Assembly: GCF_002931055.1 (NCBI RefSeq)
Contig: NZ_PSXX01000001.1
Span: 434,001-498,000 of the forward strand
From: Pseudoclavibacter sp. AY1H1
GTDB lineage: Bacteria > Actinomycetota > Actinomycetes > Actinomycetales > Microbacteriaceae
Direction of reading: 5' to 3'
DNA length: 64,000 nucleotides
Shown: positions 8,243-18,008 of the stretch, in pieces
Position numbering within the stretch: position 1 is the first letter of the stretch
How the letters are laid out: the number at the start of each line of letters is the position of its first letter
Position numbers and translations under genes: made by a program
The notes under the pieces: generated by a model
What the model was told of the DNA's origin: nothing
What the model saw: the letters and a program-made list of their open reading frames with translations, nothing else
Databases searched by the model: none

Positions 8243-9025
8243 TCAGACCCAGTGCTCGGCTGCGAGGCATGCTGAGCCGACGATGCCAGCGTTGTTCATG
8301 AACTCGGCGACGACGATGGGGGTCTCGACGTCGATGTAGTGCAGGAACTCGTCTGCCTGCTTGGAGATGCCGCCCGAGACGATGAAGACGTCGGGGGAGA
8401 AGAGCGCCTCGAGCTGACGGTAATAGGGAGTGAGTCGCGAACCCCATTCCGAGAACGACAGCTCATCGCGCTCGCGCACCTTCGACGAGGCGAACTTCTC
8501 GTAGTCGCTGTGGTCGCCGATGCTGATATGCCCGAGCTCGGAGTTCGGGAACAGGTGGCCCCCGTAGAACATGGCCGTCCCGATCCCCGTGCCGAGCGTC
8601 GTCATTATGACGCTGTCGAGTCGCCCGTGCGCCACGCCGAAGCGCACCTCCGCGATGCCGGCAGCGTCTGCATCGTTTGCGAGCGCCACTTCGCGCCCGA
8701 CCGCCTCGGAGAAGGCCGCCCTGGCGGCGAAGTCGATCCAGCGCGGCGAGATGTTGGCCGCGGAGCGCGTCACCCCGTGCTTGACGATCGCGGGAACGCT
8801 GATGCCCACCGGGACGTCCGTGTCGCCGTCGAGGTCCTTGTCCCAGATCTTGCGGACGATCTCCATGGTCGCGTCGATGACCTCGCGCGGGTCGCCGCCG
8901 ACCGGCGTCGGCACCTTGCGCCGCTTGGAGAGCAGCTCGCCCGTGCGGAGGTCGACGAGTGCCCCCTTGATGCCGGTGCCGCCGATGTCGATGCCGATGG
9001 CCTTGGTGGCTCTGCTCTTGCCCAT
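8243..9025 (-). CDS. ppgK: polyphosphate glucokinase
   Basis: ROK-family kinase that phosphorylates glucose with inorganic polyphosphate (often also ATP), feeding glycolysis in actinobacteria. 260 aa. Visible motifs: DIGGTGIKG phosphate-binding loop near the N-terminus, ANDADAAGIAE with the catalytic Asp, TLGTGIGTAMF, and the actinobacterial PpgK segment SSKVRERDELSFSEWGSR, followed by LFSPDVFIVSGGISK. The ATG at 9025 is preferred over that at 9037 because TATGCT ends 7 bases before it, implying a leaderless mRNA. Convergent with rnpB. Confidence 0.93.
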   Translation of the reverse strand: MGKSRATKAIGIDIGGTGIKGALVDLRTGELLSKRRKVPTPVGGDPREVIDATMEIVRKIWDKDLDGDTDVPVGISVPAIVKHGVTRSAANISPRWIDFAARAAFSEAVGREVALANDADAAGIAEVRFGVAHGRLDSVIMTTLGTGIGTAMFYGGHLFPNSELGHISIGDHSDYEKFASSKVRERDELSFSEWGSRLTPYYRQLEALFSPDVFIVSGGISKQADEFLHYIDVETPIVVAEFMNNAGIVGSACLAAEHWV

Positions 9026-9032
9026 GCGTGTG

Positions 9033-9038
9033 AGCATA
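9033..9038 (-). promoter_or_regulatory. -10 box TATGCT, leaderless promoter of ppgK
   Basis: On the minus strand TATGCT is followed by 7 bases and the ATG at 9025; no Shine-Dalgarno. Decides the start codon. Confidence 0.55.
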
Positions 9039-9065
9039 TCGGGAGCGGGGTGCCCGTTCGCGCCG

Positions 9066-9938
9066 TCAGCTCGATGGCACGGTGAGGATCCGCGGGCCGT
9101 CTGAGGTGACGACGACGGTGTGCTCCCACTGGGCGCACCGAGAGCCATCGGCGGTCACGACGGTCCAGCCGTCATCCCAGAGGCGCCAGTCCGAGGTTCC
9201 GAGCGTGAGCATCGGCTCGACGGTGAAGACCATTCCCTCTTCGATGACCGTGGTGTGCTGCGCGGAGTCGTAGTGCGGGATGATCAGGCCGGAGTGGAAG
9301 GCTCCACCGACACCGTGGCCCGTGTAGTCGCGCACGACCCCGTAGCCGAACCTGCTGGCGTACTTCTCGATGACGCGCCCGATGACGTTGACCTGCCGTC
9401 CGGGCTTGGCTGCGGCTATGCCGCGCATCATGGCCTCGTGCGTGCGCTCGACGAGCAGCCGCGACTCGTCGGCGACGTCGCCGACGAGGTACATGCGGTT
9501 CGTGTCTCCGTGCATGCCCTCGAAGTAGGCGGTGATGTCGACGTTGAGGATGTCCCCGGATTCGAGCACCGTGTCGTCTGGGATCCCGTGGCAGATCACC
9601 TCGTTGAGCGAGGTGCAGCTCGATTTCGGGAACCCGCGGTAGCCGAGCGTCGACGGATAGGCGCCTCGCGCGGTCACGAAGTCGTGCGCGATGCTGTCGA
9701 GCTCATCGGTGGTGACGCCTGGGACGGCGAACTGCTCGAGGTGCTCGAGGGCATCGGCGGCGATGGCGGATGCCCGTTCGATCCGGGCGATCTCCTCCGG
9801 CGTGTAGACGTCCCCGCCCGTCCACGTGTCCGGAGCCTGCTTGCCGACGTACGGCGGGCGGGCGATGGCGGCTGGGACGGATCTGGCCGGGGCGCTGCGG
9901 CCGGGGATGAGGAGTCCTGTGTTCGGGTCTTTCGGCAT
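9066..9938 (-). CDS. map: type I methionine aminopeptidase
   Basis: Removes N-terminal Met from nascent proteins. 290 aa; the first ~40 residues form the extension found in actinobacterial MetAP1c with a proline-rich stretch (RPPYVGKQAP). Metal ligands of the pita-bread fold are present: NVDITAYFEGMHGDTN (two Asp), GHGVGGAFH (His), EPMLTLG (Glu) and WEHTVVVT (Glu). The substrate His is in EVICHGIP. Start ATG at 9938 is supported by a TAGGCT box 7 bases upstream. It diverges from a small gene with only 12 bases between the two start codons. Confidence 0.95.
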   Translation of the reverse strand: MPKDPNTGLLIPGRSAPARSVPAAIARPPYVGKQAPDTWTGGDVYTPEEIARIERASAIAADALEHLEQFAVPGVTTDELDSIAHDFVTARGAYPSTLGYRGFPKSSCTSLNEVICHGIPDDTVLESGDILNVDITAYFEGMHGDTNRMYLVGDVADESRLLVERTHEAMMRGIAAAKPGRQVNVIGRVIEKYASRFGYGVVRDYTGHGVGGAFHSGLIIPHYDSAQHTTVIEEGMVFTVEPMLTLGTSDWRLWDDGWTVVTADGSRCAQWEHTVVVTSDGPRILTVPSS

Positions 9939-9951
9939 ACGCTTGAGCCTA
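9938..9951. promoter_or_regulatory. two face-to-face leaderless promoters
   Basis: Plus strand: TACGCT (9938-9943), 7 bases, ATG at 9951. Minus strand: TAGGCT (9951-9946), 7 bases, ATG at 9938. Each -10 box touches the other gene's start codon, so both promoters fit in a 12-bp gap. Binding of polymerase to one should exclude the other. Confidence 0.6.
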
Positions 9952-10139
9952 TGACCGATACGCATGCACAGGAATTCTGGTACAACTCGCGCACGGGCGA
10001 GGTCGAGGTCGGACGGCAGTCCCTCGGCTCCGAGCTCGTCGGCCCGTTCGCATCCGAGGCAGAGGCGAAGCGCGCCCCTGAGAAGCTTCAGGAGCGCGCG
10101 AAGGCCTGGGCTGAGGAAGAGGCCGAAGAGGACCGCTGA
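9951..10139 (+). CDS. small conserved acidic protein (SPOR-like annotation in relatives)
   Basis: 62 aa, MTDTHAQEFWYNSRTGEVEV at the start, then GPFASEAEAKRAPEKLQERA and an acidic AEEEAEED tail. The pattern FWYN..TGEVE..GPF.S..EA resembles small actinobacterial proteins often named SPOR domain-containing; it is far too short for a complete SPOR domain and no signal peptide is present, so it is cytoplasmic. Divergent from map with overlapping promoters. Function unknown. Confidence 0.75.
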   Translation: MTDTHAQEFWYNSRTGEVEVGRQSLGSELVGPFASEAEAKRAPEKLQERAKAWAEEEAEEDR

Positions 10140-10172
10140 CCTTCGGCGTCCCTCCTCGTTCTCGAGGCGGCC

Positions 10173-11000
10173 CTAGCCGGACTGGTCCTCGAAGCTCTCC
10201 GCCTCCGAGGGGAACGCGCCTGACTTGACCTCGTCGCGGTAGCTCGATGCGGCGTCGAGGAGGATGCCGCGCAGGTCGGCGTACTTGCGCACGAAGCGCG
10301 GCATGCGACCGGTGCCGAGGCCCATCGCGTCGGTCCATACGAGGATCTGGCCGTCGCACTCGGCACCGGCGCCGATGCCGATGGTCGGGATGACGAGCTC
10401 CCGCGTGATCTCCGCGGCCAGGACGGCTGGGACCATCTCGAGGACCACGCTGAACGCGCCGGCGTCCTGCACCGCCCGAGCGTCCGCTCGAACTCGCTCC
10501 GCCGCGTCGCCTCGGCCCTGCACGACGTGCCCGCCGAGGCCGTGCTCGCTCTGCGGGGTGTAGCCGATGTGGGCCATCACGGGGATCCCGGCCTCGACGA
10601 TGCGCTTGATAGTGGCCTGCGAACGCACGCCGCCCTCGAGCTTCACCGCCTGCACGCCGGCCTCCTTCATGAACCTGACCGCGGTGTCCAGAGCCTGCTC
10701 GGGTCCGCGCTCGTAGCTGCCGAACGGAAGATCTGCGACGACGAGGGCTCGCGACACGCCGCGTGCGACGGAGCGTGCCATGGGAATCAGCTCGTCGACC
10801 GTGACGGGCAGCGTCGAGGTCTCACCGAGCACCGTGGTGGCCGCGGAGTCTCCGACGAGGAGCACGTCGATGCCTGCCTCGTCAAACACCGCAGCGGTCA
10901 TGGCGTCGTAGCTCGTGAGCGCGGTGATGCGCTCGCCGGCGGCCTTGGCCGTCTGAAAGTGTCGAATTCGGACTCGCTTCGGTGCACTGGCCTGAGACAT
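10173..11000 (-). CDS. panB: 3-methyl-2-oxobutanoate hydroxymethyltransferase
   Basis: First committed step of pantothenate (CoA) synthesis: transfers a hydroxymethyl group from 5,10-methylene-tetrahydrofolate to alpha-ketoisovalerate. 275 aa, normal length. Typical segments: [33 protein letters not shown] (Mg ligand Asp), [10 protein letters not shown] (second Asp), AVKLEGG (Lys), [27 protein letters not shown]. Start at 11000 is chosen because TATGAT ends 7 bases upstream. Diverges from glnA2; panB also lies near glnA2-glnE in mycobacteria. Confidence 0.95.
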   Translation of the reverse strand: MSQASAPKRVRIRHFQTAKAAGERITALTSYDAMTAAVFDEAGIDVLLVGDSAATTVLGETSTLPVTVDELIPMARSVARGVSRALVVADLPFGSYERGPEQALDTAVRFMKEAGVQAVKLEGGVRSQATIKRIVEAGIPVMAHIGYTPQSEHGLGGHVVQGRGDAAERVRADARAVQDAGAFSVVLEMVPAVLAAEITRELVIPTIGIGAGAECDGQILVWTDAMGLGTGRMPRFVRKYADLRGILLDAASSYRDEVKSGAFPSEAESFEDQSG

Positions 11001-11007
11001 GCAGGCC

Positions 11008-11013
11008 ATCATA
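11008..11013 (-). promoter_or_regulatory. -10 box TATGAT, leaderless promoter of panB
   Basis: Minus-strand TATGAT, 7 bases, then the ATG at 11000; no ribosome site. Two in-frame ATGs overlap the box and are therefore disfavoured as starts. Confidence 0.55.
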
Positions 11014-11075
11014 CGGCGGGGCGGCCTCAGGCCCAGTAGCCTAGGGGGAGGCGCACAACAAGAATTGGAGCCCGA

Positions 11076-12413
11076 GTGGACAAGCAGCAGGACTTCGTAC
11101 TCCGCCAGATCGAGGAGCGCGGGATCAAGTTCATCCGCCTGTGGTTTACGGATGTTCTCGGAACACTGAAGTCCGTGGCAATCGCACCGGCGGAGGTGGA
11201 GGGTGCCTTCAACGAGGGCATCGGACTCGACGGCTCTGCCGTCGAGGGGTTCACGAGGCGGTCTGAGGCCGACATGCTCCTGCACCCGGATCCGTCGACG
11301 TTCCAGATGCTCCCGTGGCGCGGTGAGATCGACCCGACCGCTCGGATGTTCTGCGACATCTCCACTCCGGACGGGCAGCCCTCGGTCACAGACCCGCGAC
11401 GCGTGCTTCGCCGCGCGCTGGACGTGGCGTCGGCGCAGGGCTTCACCTTCTACGTGCACCCCGAGATCGAGTTCTACCTGCTGAAGTCCGACGAGGCACT
11501 CAGCGGCGAGCCGGTGCCGGCAGACAACGCTGGCTACTTCGACAACGTGCCAGGCGGAACCGCTCACGACTTCCGTCGTCGCGCAGTGCGCATCCTGGAA
11601 GACCTGGGCATCTCGGTCGAGTACAGCCACCACGAGGCTGGCCCAGGCCAGAACGAGATCGACCTCAGGTTCTCGGATGCGCTCAACACGGCCGACAACG
11701 TCATGACGTTCCGCACCGTGGTCAAGGAAGTCGCCATCGAGCAGGGCGTGTACGCCACGTTCATGCCCAAGCCGATGTGGCAGCACCCTGGCAGCGGCAT
11801 GCACACGCACGTCTCGCTCTTCGAGGGCGACACGAACGTGTTCCACGAGCCGGGCGCCGAGTACCAGCTGTCGAAGATCGGCAGGCACTTCGTCGCGGGT
11901 CTCCTCAAGCACGCGCCGGAGATCACGGCTGTGACGAACCAGTTCGTCAACTCCTACAAGCGCATCTGGGGCGGAGACGAGGCCCCGAGCTACGCGTGCT
12001 GGGGCCACAACAACAGCTCTGCGCTCGTGCGCATCCCGACCTACAAGCCCAACAAGGGCGGCTCGGCTCGGGTCGAGTACCGCGGCATCGACTCTGCGGC
12101 CAACCCGTACCTCGCGTATGCGGTCCTGCTCTCGGCCGGCCTCAAGGGCGTGTCGGAGGAGTACGAGCTCCCGGCCGAGATCGAGGGAGACATCTGGGAG
12201 ATGTCGCCGCGTGAGCGCAGCGTGCTCGGCTTCGACCCGCTGCCCTCGAGCCTCAACGAGGCCATCGCCATCATGGAGAACTCGGAGCTCGTCGCCGAAA
12301 CGCTCGGAGAGCAGGTCTTCGCCTACTTCCTCGCGAACAAGCGTGCGGAATGGAAGCAGTACCGCGCTCAGGTGACGCCGTTCGAGCTCGCCTCGAACCT
12401 GCACTCCTTGTAA
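11076..12413 (+). CDS. glnA2: glutamine synthetase family protein GlnA2 (GSI-alpha type)
   Basis: 445 aa, GSI fold with N-terminal beta-grasp (1-100) and catalytic domain. Metal and substrate motifs: [11 protein letters not shown] (Glu ligands near 130-132), [14 protein letters not shown] (185-198), [11 protein letters not shown] (239-249), and the ATP/phosphate-site segment ARVEYRG (331-337). The stretch where GlnA1 enzymes carry the adenylylated Tyr reads GDIWEMS here, with Trp374, so covalent control by the next gene product is not expected. GTG start at 11076. Only 3 bases separate it from glnE. In some actinobacteria GlnA2-like enzymes act on polyamines; ammonium ligation cannot be assumed. 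Confidence 0.9.
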   Translation: MDKQQDFVLRQIEERGIKFIRLWFTDVLGTLKSVAIAPAEVEGAFNEGIGLDGSAVEGFTRRSEADMLLHPDPSTFQMLPWRGEIDPTARMFCDISTPDGQPSVTDPRRVLRRALDVASAQGFTFYVHPEIEFYLLKSDEALSGEPVPADNAGYFDNVPGGTAHDFRRRAVRILEDLGISVEYSHHEAGPGQNEIDLRFSDALNTADNVMTFRTVVKEVAIEQGVYATFMPKPMWQHPGSGMHTHVSLFEGDTNVFHEPGAEYQLSKIGRHFVAGLLKHAPEITAVTNQFVNSYKRIWGGDEAPSYACWGHNNSSALVRIPTYKPNKGGSARVEYRGIDSAANPYLAYAVLLSAGLKGVSEEYELPAEIEGDIWEMSPRERSVLGFDPLPSSLNEAIAIMENSELVAETLGEQVFAYFLANKRAEWKQYRAQVTPFELASNLHSL

Positions 12414-12416
12414 GCC

Positions 12417-15400
12417 GTGCGCTCTGACGGTCTGCGAACGCGCCTCGCGAGGGCGGGTTTCGCTGCGCCCAGCGAAGCCGAGCCGCGCCTTGTGGAGCTC
12501 GCCGAGCTGACCGGGGTGCGGGCAGACGACGTGTTCTCCGTCGTCGACGAGCGCGTCGCCGATCCGGACCAGGCGCTCCAGTGGCTCGTGTATCTCGCGC
12601 GGCAGCACCCGAGTGCCGTCGACTCGCTGTTCGCGGAGCGACCCAACGCCAAGACCGTCGTCCGTCTGCTCGGGGCGTCGACAGGCCTGGCCGAGTTCTT
12701 CCTGCGCCACCCGCGCACGATGGAGGTCGTGCAGTCCGGCGAGTCCGAGCTGCCGACTCGCGCCGAGCTGCAGCGCCGGATGGCGGCGAGTGTCGGCGTC
12801 GACGCCGACCAGGCAGACGCCGACGGCGGATTCGGCATGGCTGTCGCGCAGATCACGGGCTCTGAGGCGATTCGCTCGCTCCGCATCCGCTACCGCACCG
12901 AACTGGCCCGCATCACCGCCTTCGACCTGGCCCAGGACGACCAGCGCGGATGCGTCCGCGAGGTGAGTCGTGCTCTTGCCGACCTCGCGGGAGAGACGCT
13001 GGATGCCGCGATCATGGTCGCCCGTGCAGAGACCCAGGCGCCACCGAGCGGATTCGGACGCTTCCCTGCCGAGGACGTCGAGTGCGTTCGCCTCTCGGTG
13101 ATCGGCATGGGCAAGGCCGGCGCCGAGGAGCTCAACTACATCAGCGACGTCGACATCATGTTCGTCGCCGAATCGTCCGATCCGGAGCGCGTCGCTGTCC
13201 CGAAGGCCGTCGAGATCGGCACGAGGCTCGCCAGCCTCACGATGCGCGTCATCGACTCGACGGACATCGAGCCAGCGCTCTGGGAGGTGGATGCGAACCT
13301 CAGGCCCGAGGGCAAGGACGGCGCCCTGGTGCGCACGATCGACTCGTACGCGCGCTACTACGAGCGGTGGGCGAAGAACTGGGAGTTCCAGGCACTCATC
13401 AAGTCCAGGGCCATGGCGGGCGACCTGAGGCTCGGAGAGGAATTCGAGCGCCGCGTCGAGCCGCTGATCTGGGCGAGCGCCAGCCGCGCGGACTTCGTCG
13501 ACCAGGTACGGGCGATGCGCGAGCGCGTGACCGAGCACATCCCTGCAGAGGAAGTCGATCTGCAGATCAAGCTCGGACCTGGCGGGCTCCGCGATATCGA
13601 GTTCACCGTCCAGCTCCTTCAGCTCGTGCATGGTCAGCATGACGAGACCGTGAGGGAACGGTCGACGCTCGCGGCGCTCGAGGCGCTCAGCGAGGGCGGC
13701 TACATCGGGCGCGACGACGCGAATCAGTTCTCCTCCGACTACGAGTTCCTTCGCCTGCTCGAGCACCGGATCCAGCTGCGTGCCCTGCGGCGCACGCACC
13801 TCATGCCGACGAGCGACATCGAACGTGCCGTCCTGGCTCGCTCGGCGAGCTTCGCGAACTCACGCGAGCTCACCGACGAGTGGCAGCGGGTGAAGCTCCG
13901 TGTCCGCGGTCTGCACGAGAAGGTCTTCTATCGCCCACTGCTCTCCGCGGTCGCGGCGCTGCCCACGGAGGGGTTCGCGCTGAGCTCGGACCAGGCGGAG
14001 GCTCGCCTGCGCGCCATCGGATTCCTCGACCCGCGGGGCGCGCTCGCGCACATCACTGCGCTCGTGAAGGGGGTGTCCCGCAGAGCGATCATGCAGCGCA
14101 CGCTGCTGCCGGTGCTCATCGACTGGTTCTCGCAGGGCAGCGACCCCGACAGCGGATTCCTCGCCTTCAGGAAGCTCTCGGAGCGGCTCGGCGACACCGC
14201 GTGGTACCTGAGGCTCCTGCGCGACAGCTCGGCGGCGGCCAAGCGGCTCACGCAGCTGCTCTCCGGTTCGAAGTTCGCAGCAGAGTTCTTCGAGCTCTAC
14301 CCGGAGGCGGTGAAGTGGCTGGACGACGACGCCCAGCTGAAGCCCCGCACCCTCACCGCGCTGCTCGACGAGGTCGCCACCACGATCCGCCGCCACGACG
14401 ACGAGGTTGCCCTTCGGAGGGCCCTTCGCACGTTCCGTCGGCGCGAGGTCCTGCGCCTGGCCATCGGCGGTCTCCTCAGCCTCATCGACATCAAGCAGAC
14501 GGGCGCGGGTCTCTCCGACATCGCGACGGCGACGCTCCACGGTGCGTACGACGCGGTCCGACGCATCGACAAGGTCGAGTACCCTCCGTTCGCGATCATC
14601 GCCATGGGCCGTTACGGCGGTCGCGAGCTCGGCTTCGGCTCGGATCTCGACGTCCTCTACGTCTTCGAGAAGGGCGACTTCGAGAACCCCGACCTCGCGA
14701 GTCGGCGAGCCCTGTCGCTCGTGCACCGGATCGTGGAGTTCACGGCCGACCCGCGCATGCCGATCGACCTGGATGCGGGGCTCCGCCCTGAGGGCAAGTC
14801 CGGGCCCCTCGTCCGGTCGCTGTCCGCCTATCGCAGCTACTACGCCCGCTGGTCGCTCGGCTGGGAGACCCAGGCGCTGCTGCGTGCCCACGACGTCGTC
14901 GGGGATGCCAACGTGCGTGACCGGTTCATGGACCTCGTCGACGAGGTCCGGTACGGCAAGGAGCTGTCCGAGGACGGCCTTCGCGAGGTACGGCGCATCA
15001 AGGCGAGAGTCGAGAACGAGCGGCTGCCGCAGGGAGCGGATCCAACGCGACATCTCAAGCTCGGGCGCGGCTCGCTGAGCGACGTCGAGTGGCTCGCCCA
15101 GACCCTGCAGCTGCAGCACGCGACGCATCGCACGTCCCTTCGGACGACATCGACGCTCGGCACCATCGACGCCGCACAGGACGAGGAGCTGCTGACGCCG
15201 ACCGACGCCAATCAGCTGCGCGACGCCTGGCTGCTGGCCTCGCGGGTGCGCTCGGCGCTGTACCTGGCGACGAACAAGCAGTCCGACCTGCTGCCCCAGG
15301 ACGGTCCGACGCTCGATGCAGTGGCACGTGCACTGGGCTACGCGCCGGGCTCGGGCCCGCACCTCGAGGACGACTACCTCGGGGAGACCCGCCGCGCTCG

Positions 15401-15434
15401 TCGCGTCTTCGAGCGACTCTTCTACGGCGAGTAG
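12417..15434 (+). CDS. glnE: bifunctional glutamine synthetase adenylyltransferase/deadenylyltransferase
   Basis: Attaches and removes AMP on the regulatory Tyr of GlnA1 in response to nitrogen status. 1005 aa, full length. Two nucleotidyltransferase domains are visible, each followed by a helical GlnE domain: N-terminal site with [12 protein letters not shown] (about 240-252) and C-terminal site with [15 protein letters not shown] (about 739-753); the paired Asp of each are the metal ligands. LRPEGKDG and LRPEGKSG mark the second half of each domain. GTG start 3 bases after glnA2, clearly co-transcribed. Its likely target, GlnA1, lies 0.5 kb downstream on the other strand. Confidence 0.96.
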   Translation: MRSDGLRTRLARAGFAAPSEAEPRLVELAELTGVRADDVFSVVDERVADPDQALQWLVYLARQHPSAVDSLFAERPNAKTVVRLLGASTGLAEFFLRHPRTMEVVQSGESELPTRAELQRRMAASVGVDADQADADGGFGMAVAQITGSEAIRSLRIRYRTELARITAFDLAQDDQRGCVREVSRALADLAGETLDAAIMVARAETQAPPSGFGRFPAEDVECVRLSVIGMGKAGAEELNYISDVDIMFVAESSDPERVAVPKAVEIGTRLASLTMRVIDSTDIEPALWEVDANLRPEGKDGALVRTIDSYARYYERWAKNWEFQALIKSRAMAGDLRLGEEFERRVEPLIWASASRADFVDQVRAMRERVTEHIPAEEVDLQIKLGPGGLRDIEFTVQLLQLVHGQHDETVRERSTLAALEALSEGGYIGRDDANQFSSDYEFLRLLEHRIQLRALRRTHLMPTSDIERAVLARSASFANSRELTDEWQRVKLRVRGLHEKVFYRPLLSAVAALPTEGFALSSDQAEARLRAIGFLDPRGALAHITALVKGVSRRAIMQRTLLPVLIDWFSQGSDPDSGFLAFRKLSERLGDTAWYLRLLRDSSAAAKRLTQLLSGSKFAAEFFELYPEAVKWLDDDAQLKPRTLTALLDEVATTIRRHDDEVALRRALRTFRRREVLRLAIGGLLSLIDIKQTGAGLSDIATATLHGAYDAVRRIDKVEYPPFAIIAMGRYGGRELGFGSDLDVLYVFEKGDFENPDLASRRALSLVHRIVEFTADPRMPIDLDAGLRPEGKSGPLVRSLSAYRSYYARWSLGWETQALLRAHDVVGDANVRDRFMDLVDEVRYGKELSEDGLREVRRIKARVENERLPQGADPTRHLKLGRGSLSDVEWLAQTLQLQHATHRTSLRTTSTLGTIDAAQDEELLTPTDANQLRDAWLLASRVRSALYLATNKQSDLLPQDGPTLDAVARALGYAPGSGPHLEDDYLGETRRARRVFERLFYGE

Positions 15435-15491
15435 CCGCCCGCTCCTTGCTCCGTCAGACGCGGACGAGAGCGAGGACTGAGAGCCTTCGAC

Positions 15492-15818
15492 TTAGGACTG
15501 CGCGGACTGCTGCTCGATGATGGCGCGCTCGAGGCTGTCGGCGATCAGGACCGCGTCGAGGCCGGACTGCCTGCCGATGCCGACGGCGTGCTGGGCCTCG
15601 TGCGAGGCGAGTGCCTGCAACGCGGACTTCGGCGTCGTGAACTCGTGGGCGAGGAGCTCGTCGATGGCACTGTCGACGTCCGCGTTGTGCCGGTGCCAGT
15701 CCTCGCTCTGCGGCTCGGACGAGAGCCGACGGACGGCCGCGGCGTGGATGCTCGCGGCGAGCCGCTTGTGGTGGTCGATCGCGGCCAGAGCCTGCTCGTG
15801 GAGTTCTGCTTCATCCAT
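15492..15818 (-). CDS. small helical hypothetical protein
   Basis: 108 aa, predicted all-helical and acidic (MDEAELHEQALAAIDHHKRL; SLERAIIEQQSAQS at the end). It has no signal peptide, membrane segment or catalytic motif I recognise. Start at ATG 15818 is chosen because upstream in-frame sequence is cysteine/proline-rich and unlike the rest. It lies between glnE and the glnA1 terminator, convergent with glnE; involvement in nitrogen metabolism is only a guess by position. Confidence 0.65.
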   Translation of the reverse strand: MDEAELHEQALAAIDHHKRLAASIHAAAVRRLSSEPQSEDWHRHNADVDSAIDELLAHEFTTPKSALQALASHEAQHAVGIGRQSGLDAVLIADSLERAIIEQQSAQS

Positions 15819-15895
15819 CCACCCAGCCTGCCATGCCGTCCAGCGCCTACCTGGAAGGCACGGAGGTGCCGGCGTGCACATCGCCACGCGCAAAA

Positions 15896-15934
15896 CGCCC
15901 GGCCCGCCTCGCAGAGTGCGAGACAGGCCGGGCG
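15896..15934 (-). terminator. intrinsic terminator of glnA1
   Basis: CGCCCGGCC (15896-15904) pairs with GGCCGGGCG (15926-15934); an inner 6-bp stem (15908-15913 with 15917-15922) closes a GAG loop. Read on the minus strand it is followed by GTTTTG, a short U tract. Confidence 0.8.
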
Positions 15935-15952
15935 TGGAGCTACCGCGACGAG

Positions 15953-17377
15953 TTAGACGCCGTAGTAGAGCTCGAACTCGTACGGGTGCGGGCGCTGCGC
16001 GAGCGGCTGCACTTCGTTGACCGTCTTGTAGTTGATCCAGTTCTCGATGAGCTCCGGCGTGAAGACGTTGCCCTTGGTGAGGTACTCGTGGTCAGCCTCG
16101 AGAGCTGCGAGCGCCTCAGGCAGCGAGGTGGCGAGCTGCGGGATGCTCTTCGCCTCTTCCGGGGGAAGCTCGTAGAGGTCCTTGTCGACGGGCTCGTGCG
16201 GCTCGATGCGGTTCTGGATACCGTCGAGGCCGGCCATGAGCTGGGCCGCGAACGCGAGGTACGGGTTGGCCGAGGCGTCCGGTGCGCGGAACTCGATGCG
16301 CTTCGCCTTCGGGTTGGAGCCCGTGATCGGGATGCGGATCGCAGCCGAGCGGTTTCCTGCCGAGTAGACCAGGTTGATGGGAGCCTCGAAGCCCTTCACC
16401 AGGCGGTGGTAGGAGTTCGTCGTCGGGTTGGTGAACGCCGCGAGCGAGTTGGCGTGCGCAAGCAGACCGCCGATGTACCAGCGAGCCGTGTCGGAGAGCG
16501 AACCGTAGCCGGCCTCGTCGTAGAAGAGCGGCTCGCCGTCCTTCCAGAGCGACTGGTGCGTGTGCATGCCCGAGCCGTTGTCGTTGTAGAGCGGCTTCGG
16601 CATGAACGTGGCCGACTTGCCCCACTGCTCAGCGGTGTTCTTGACGATGTACTTGAACTTCAGGATGTCATCTGCAGCGCTGACCATCGTGTCGAAGCGG
16701 TAGTTGATCTCCTGCTGCCCGCCGGTGCCCACCTCGTGGTGCGAGCGCTCGAGGATGAAACCAGCCTCGATGAGCTTGAGCGTGATGTCGTCGCGCAGGT
16801 CTGCCGTCTTGTCGACGGGGGAGACGGGGAAGTAGCCACCCTTGAACGGCGTCTTGTTGCCGAGGTTGCCGCCCTCTTCTTCGCGGCCGGAGTTCCAGGC
16901 GCCCTCTTCGGAGTCGACCGAGTAGAAGCTCTGGTTCGACGTCACGGAGTAGCGCACGTCGTCGAAGATGTAGAACTCGGCCTCGGGAGCGAAGAACGCT
17001 GTGTCGGCGATGCCCGTCGAGGACAGGTAGTCGACAGCCTTCTTCGCGACCTGGCGCGGGTCGCGGTGGTAGATCTCACCGGTGCGCGGGTTGTAGATGT
17101 CGAAGACCATGATCAGGGTCTTGGCGTCACGGAACGGGTCGAGGTACGCGGTCGTCACGTCGGGGATGAGCTGCATGTCCGACTCGTGGATCGACGCGAA
17201 ACCGCGGATCGAGGAGCCGTCGAAGAGCTGGCCGACGGAGAAGAACTCCTCGTCGACGGTCGACGCGGGGATGTTGAAGTGCTGCTGCACACCCGGGAGG
17301 TCGGTGAAGCGGATGTCGAGGAACTTGACATCGTTATCGGCGATATAGGCGAGGACTTCAGACGGTTCTTTGAACAT
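15953..17377 (-). CDS. glnA: type I glutamine synthetase, adenylylatable
   Basis: Central ammonium-assimilating enzyme: glutamate + NH3 + ATP to glutamine. 474 aa, GSI-beta length, dodecameric. Motifs: FDGSSIRGF (52-60), [10 protein letters not shown] (130-139), [17 protein letters not shown] (212-228), [12 protein letters not shown] (267-278), [11 protein letters not shown] (358-368), and the adenylylation site [11 protein letters not shown] with Tyr402. Start ATG at 17377 preceded by GGAGAA. Upstream lies a complete four-element GlnR box, so transcription should rise under nitrogen limitation, and GlnE at 12417-15434 should control activity. Confidence 0.97.
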   Translation of the reverse strand: MFKEPSEVLAYIADNDVKFLDIRFTDLPGVQQHFNIPASTVDEEFFSVGQLFDGSSIRGFASIHESDMQLIPDVTTAYLDPFRDAKTLIMVFDIYNPRTGEIYHRDPRQVAKKAVDYLSSTGIADTAFFAPEAEFYIFDDVRYSVTSNQSFYSVDSEEGAWNSGREEEGGNLGNKTPFKGGYFPVSPVDKTADLRDDITLKLIEAGFILERSHHEVGTGGQQEINYRFDTMVSAADDILKFKYIVKNTAEQWGKSATFMPKPLYNDNGSGMHTHQSLWKDGEPLFYDEAGYGSLSDTARWYIGGLLAHANSLAAFTNPTTNSYHRLVKGFEAPINLVYSAGNRSAAIRIPITGSNPKAKRIEFRAPDASANPYLAFAAQLMAGLDGIQNRIEPHEPVDKDLYELPPEEAKSIPQLATSLPEALAALEADHEYLTKGNVFTPELIENWINYKTVNEVQPLAQRPHPYEFELYYGV

Positions 17378-17441
17378 GGCTTCTCCGGGTCGTGTCGAAG
17401 GTGTTGGCGGACGGGGTCCTGTCACAAGCTAACCACTCGCT

Positions 17442-17479
17442 GTTGCCCCTTGGTCACTGTTATGTTTCGTGCACGTTAC
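17442..17479 (-). promoter_or_regulatory. GlnR box upstream of glnA1
   Basis: Read on the minus strand: GTAAC-N6-GAAAC-N6-GTGAC-N6-GCAAC, at 17479-17475, 17468-17464, 17457-17453 and 17446-17442. All three spacers are exactly 6 bases, matching the published GlnR consensus gTnAc-n6-GaAAc repeated twice. It lies about 65-100 bases before the glnA start. Confidence 0.85.
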
Positions 17480-17534
17480 GCAGAGCGTGATATGCAGGGG
17501 CGATCGGGCACCGAGGAGGCTCGGATTGCGAAGG

Positions 17535-17540
17535 TAAACT
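17535..17540 (+). promoter_or_regulatory. -10 box TAAACT, leaderless promoter of the RDD gene
   Basis: TAAACT is followed by 6 bases (GTCCGG) and the ATG at 17547; no ribosome site. Confidence 0.55.
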
Positions 17541-17546
17541 GTCCGG

Positions 17547-17972
17547 ATGCCCGCACAGTCAAGCAGTCCGGAGTTCGCACGCCCGGAGAACAACCGCTAC
17601 CCGGGCTACCGCCTCGGCTACCCCGAGGAAGGGCGAGGCTCGATTGGGCCCATGCGCCGACGCATCCCCGCCCTCATCGTGGACTACGCCCTCGCTGCCG
17701 GCGTCGCGTTCCTCTTCTTCGACTACGAGTCGATCGCGATCCTGCTCCTCTTCTTCTCCATGAGCTCCGTGGGCATCATGCTCTTCGGGGGTTCGGCGGG
17801 ACACCTGCTGTTCCGGATGCGCGTGACCAGACTCGATGGCTCAGCCCCCGGCTACGTGCGTCCCCTCATCCGCCAGCTCCTCGTGACGCTCGTGCTGCCC
17901 ATGCTCGTCTGGGACAGCGACCAGCGCGGCGGCCACGACATCATGACAAAACTCGCCCTGCGGCTCGTGTAG
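17547..17972 (+). CDS. RDD family membrane protein
   Basis: 141 aa. After a ~30-residue hydrophilic N-terminus comes the RDD domain: MRRRIPALIVDYALAAG with the Arg and Asp that name the family, then hydrophobic helices at about 44-60 and 63-82 and a third at about 112-126, and HDIMTKLALRLV at the end. Such proteins neighbour glnA and DUF4191 genes in many actinobacteria; their function is unknown, with transport or membrane assembly suggested. Leaderless start. Confidence 0.85.
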   Translation: MPAQSSSPEFARPENNRYPGYRLGYPEEGRGSIGPMRRRIPALIVDYALAAGVAFLFFDYESIAILLLFFSMSSVGIMLFGGSAGHLLFRMRVTRLDGSAPGYVRPLIRQLLVTLVLPMLVWDSDQRGGHDIMTKLALRLV

Positions 17973-17987
17973 AGCGACAGGGCGAGT
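17951..17987. terminator. shared bidirectional terminator of RDD and DUF4191 genes
   Basis: ACTCGCCCTG (17951-17960) pairs with CAGGGCGAGT (17978-17987) with an inner GCTC/GAGC stem. The left arm lies inside the RDD reading frame, so the stop codon falls in the loop. Confidence 0.7.
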
Positions 17988-18008
17988 CTCTGGCGGGGAT
18001 GCTGCGGA

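Noticed and set aside
7577-8301. Several open frames across 7.6-8.3 kb
   Set aside because: The region carries the conserved RNase P RNA core; the frames are chance.
10173-13799. Very long open frame antisense to glnA2 and glnE, continuous with panB
   Set aside because: Only its last 275 codons are a real gene (panB). The rest mirrors glnA2 and glnE and is a product of high GC codon bias, with His/Asp/Arg-rich low-quality composition.
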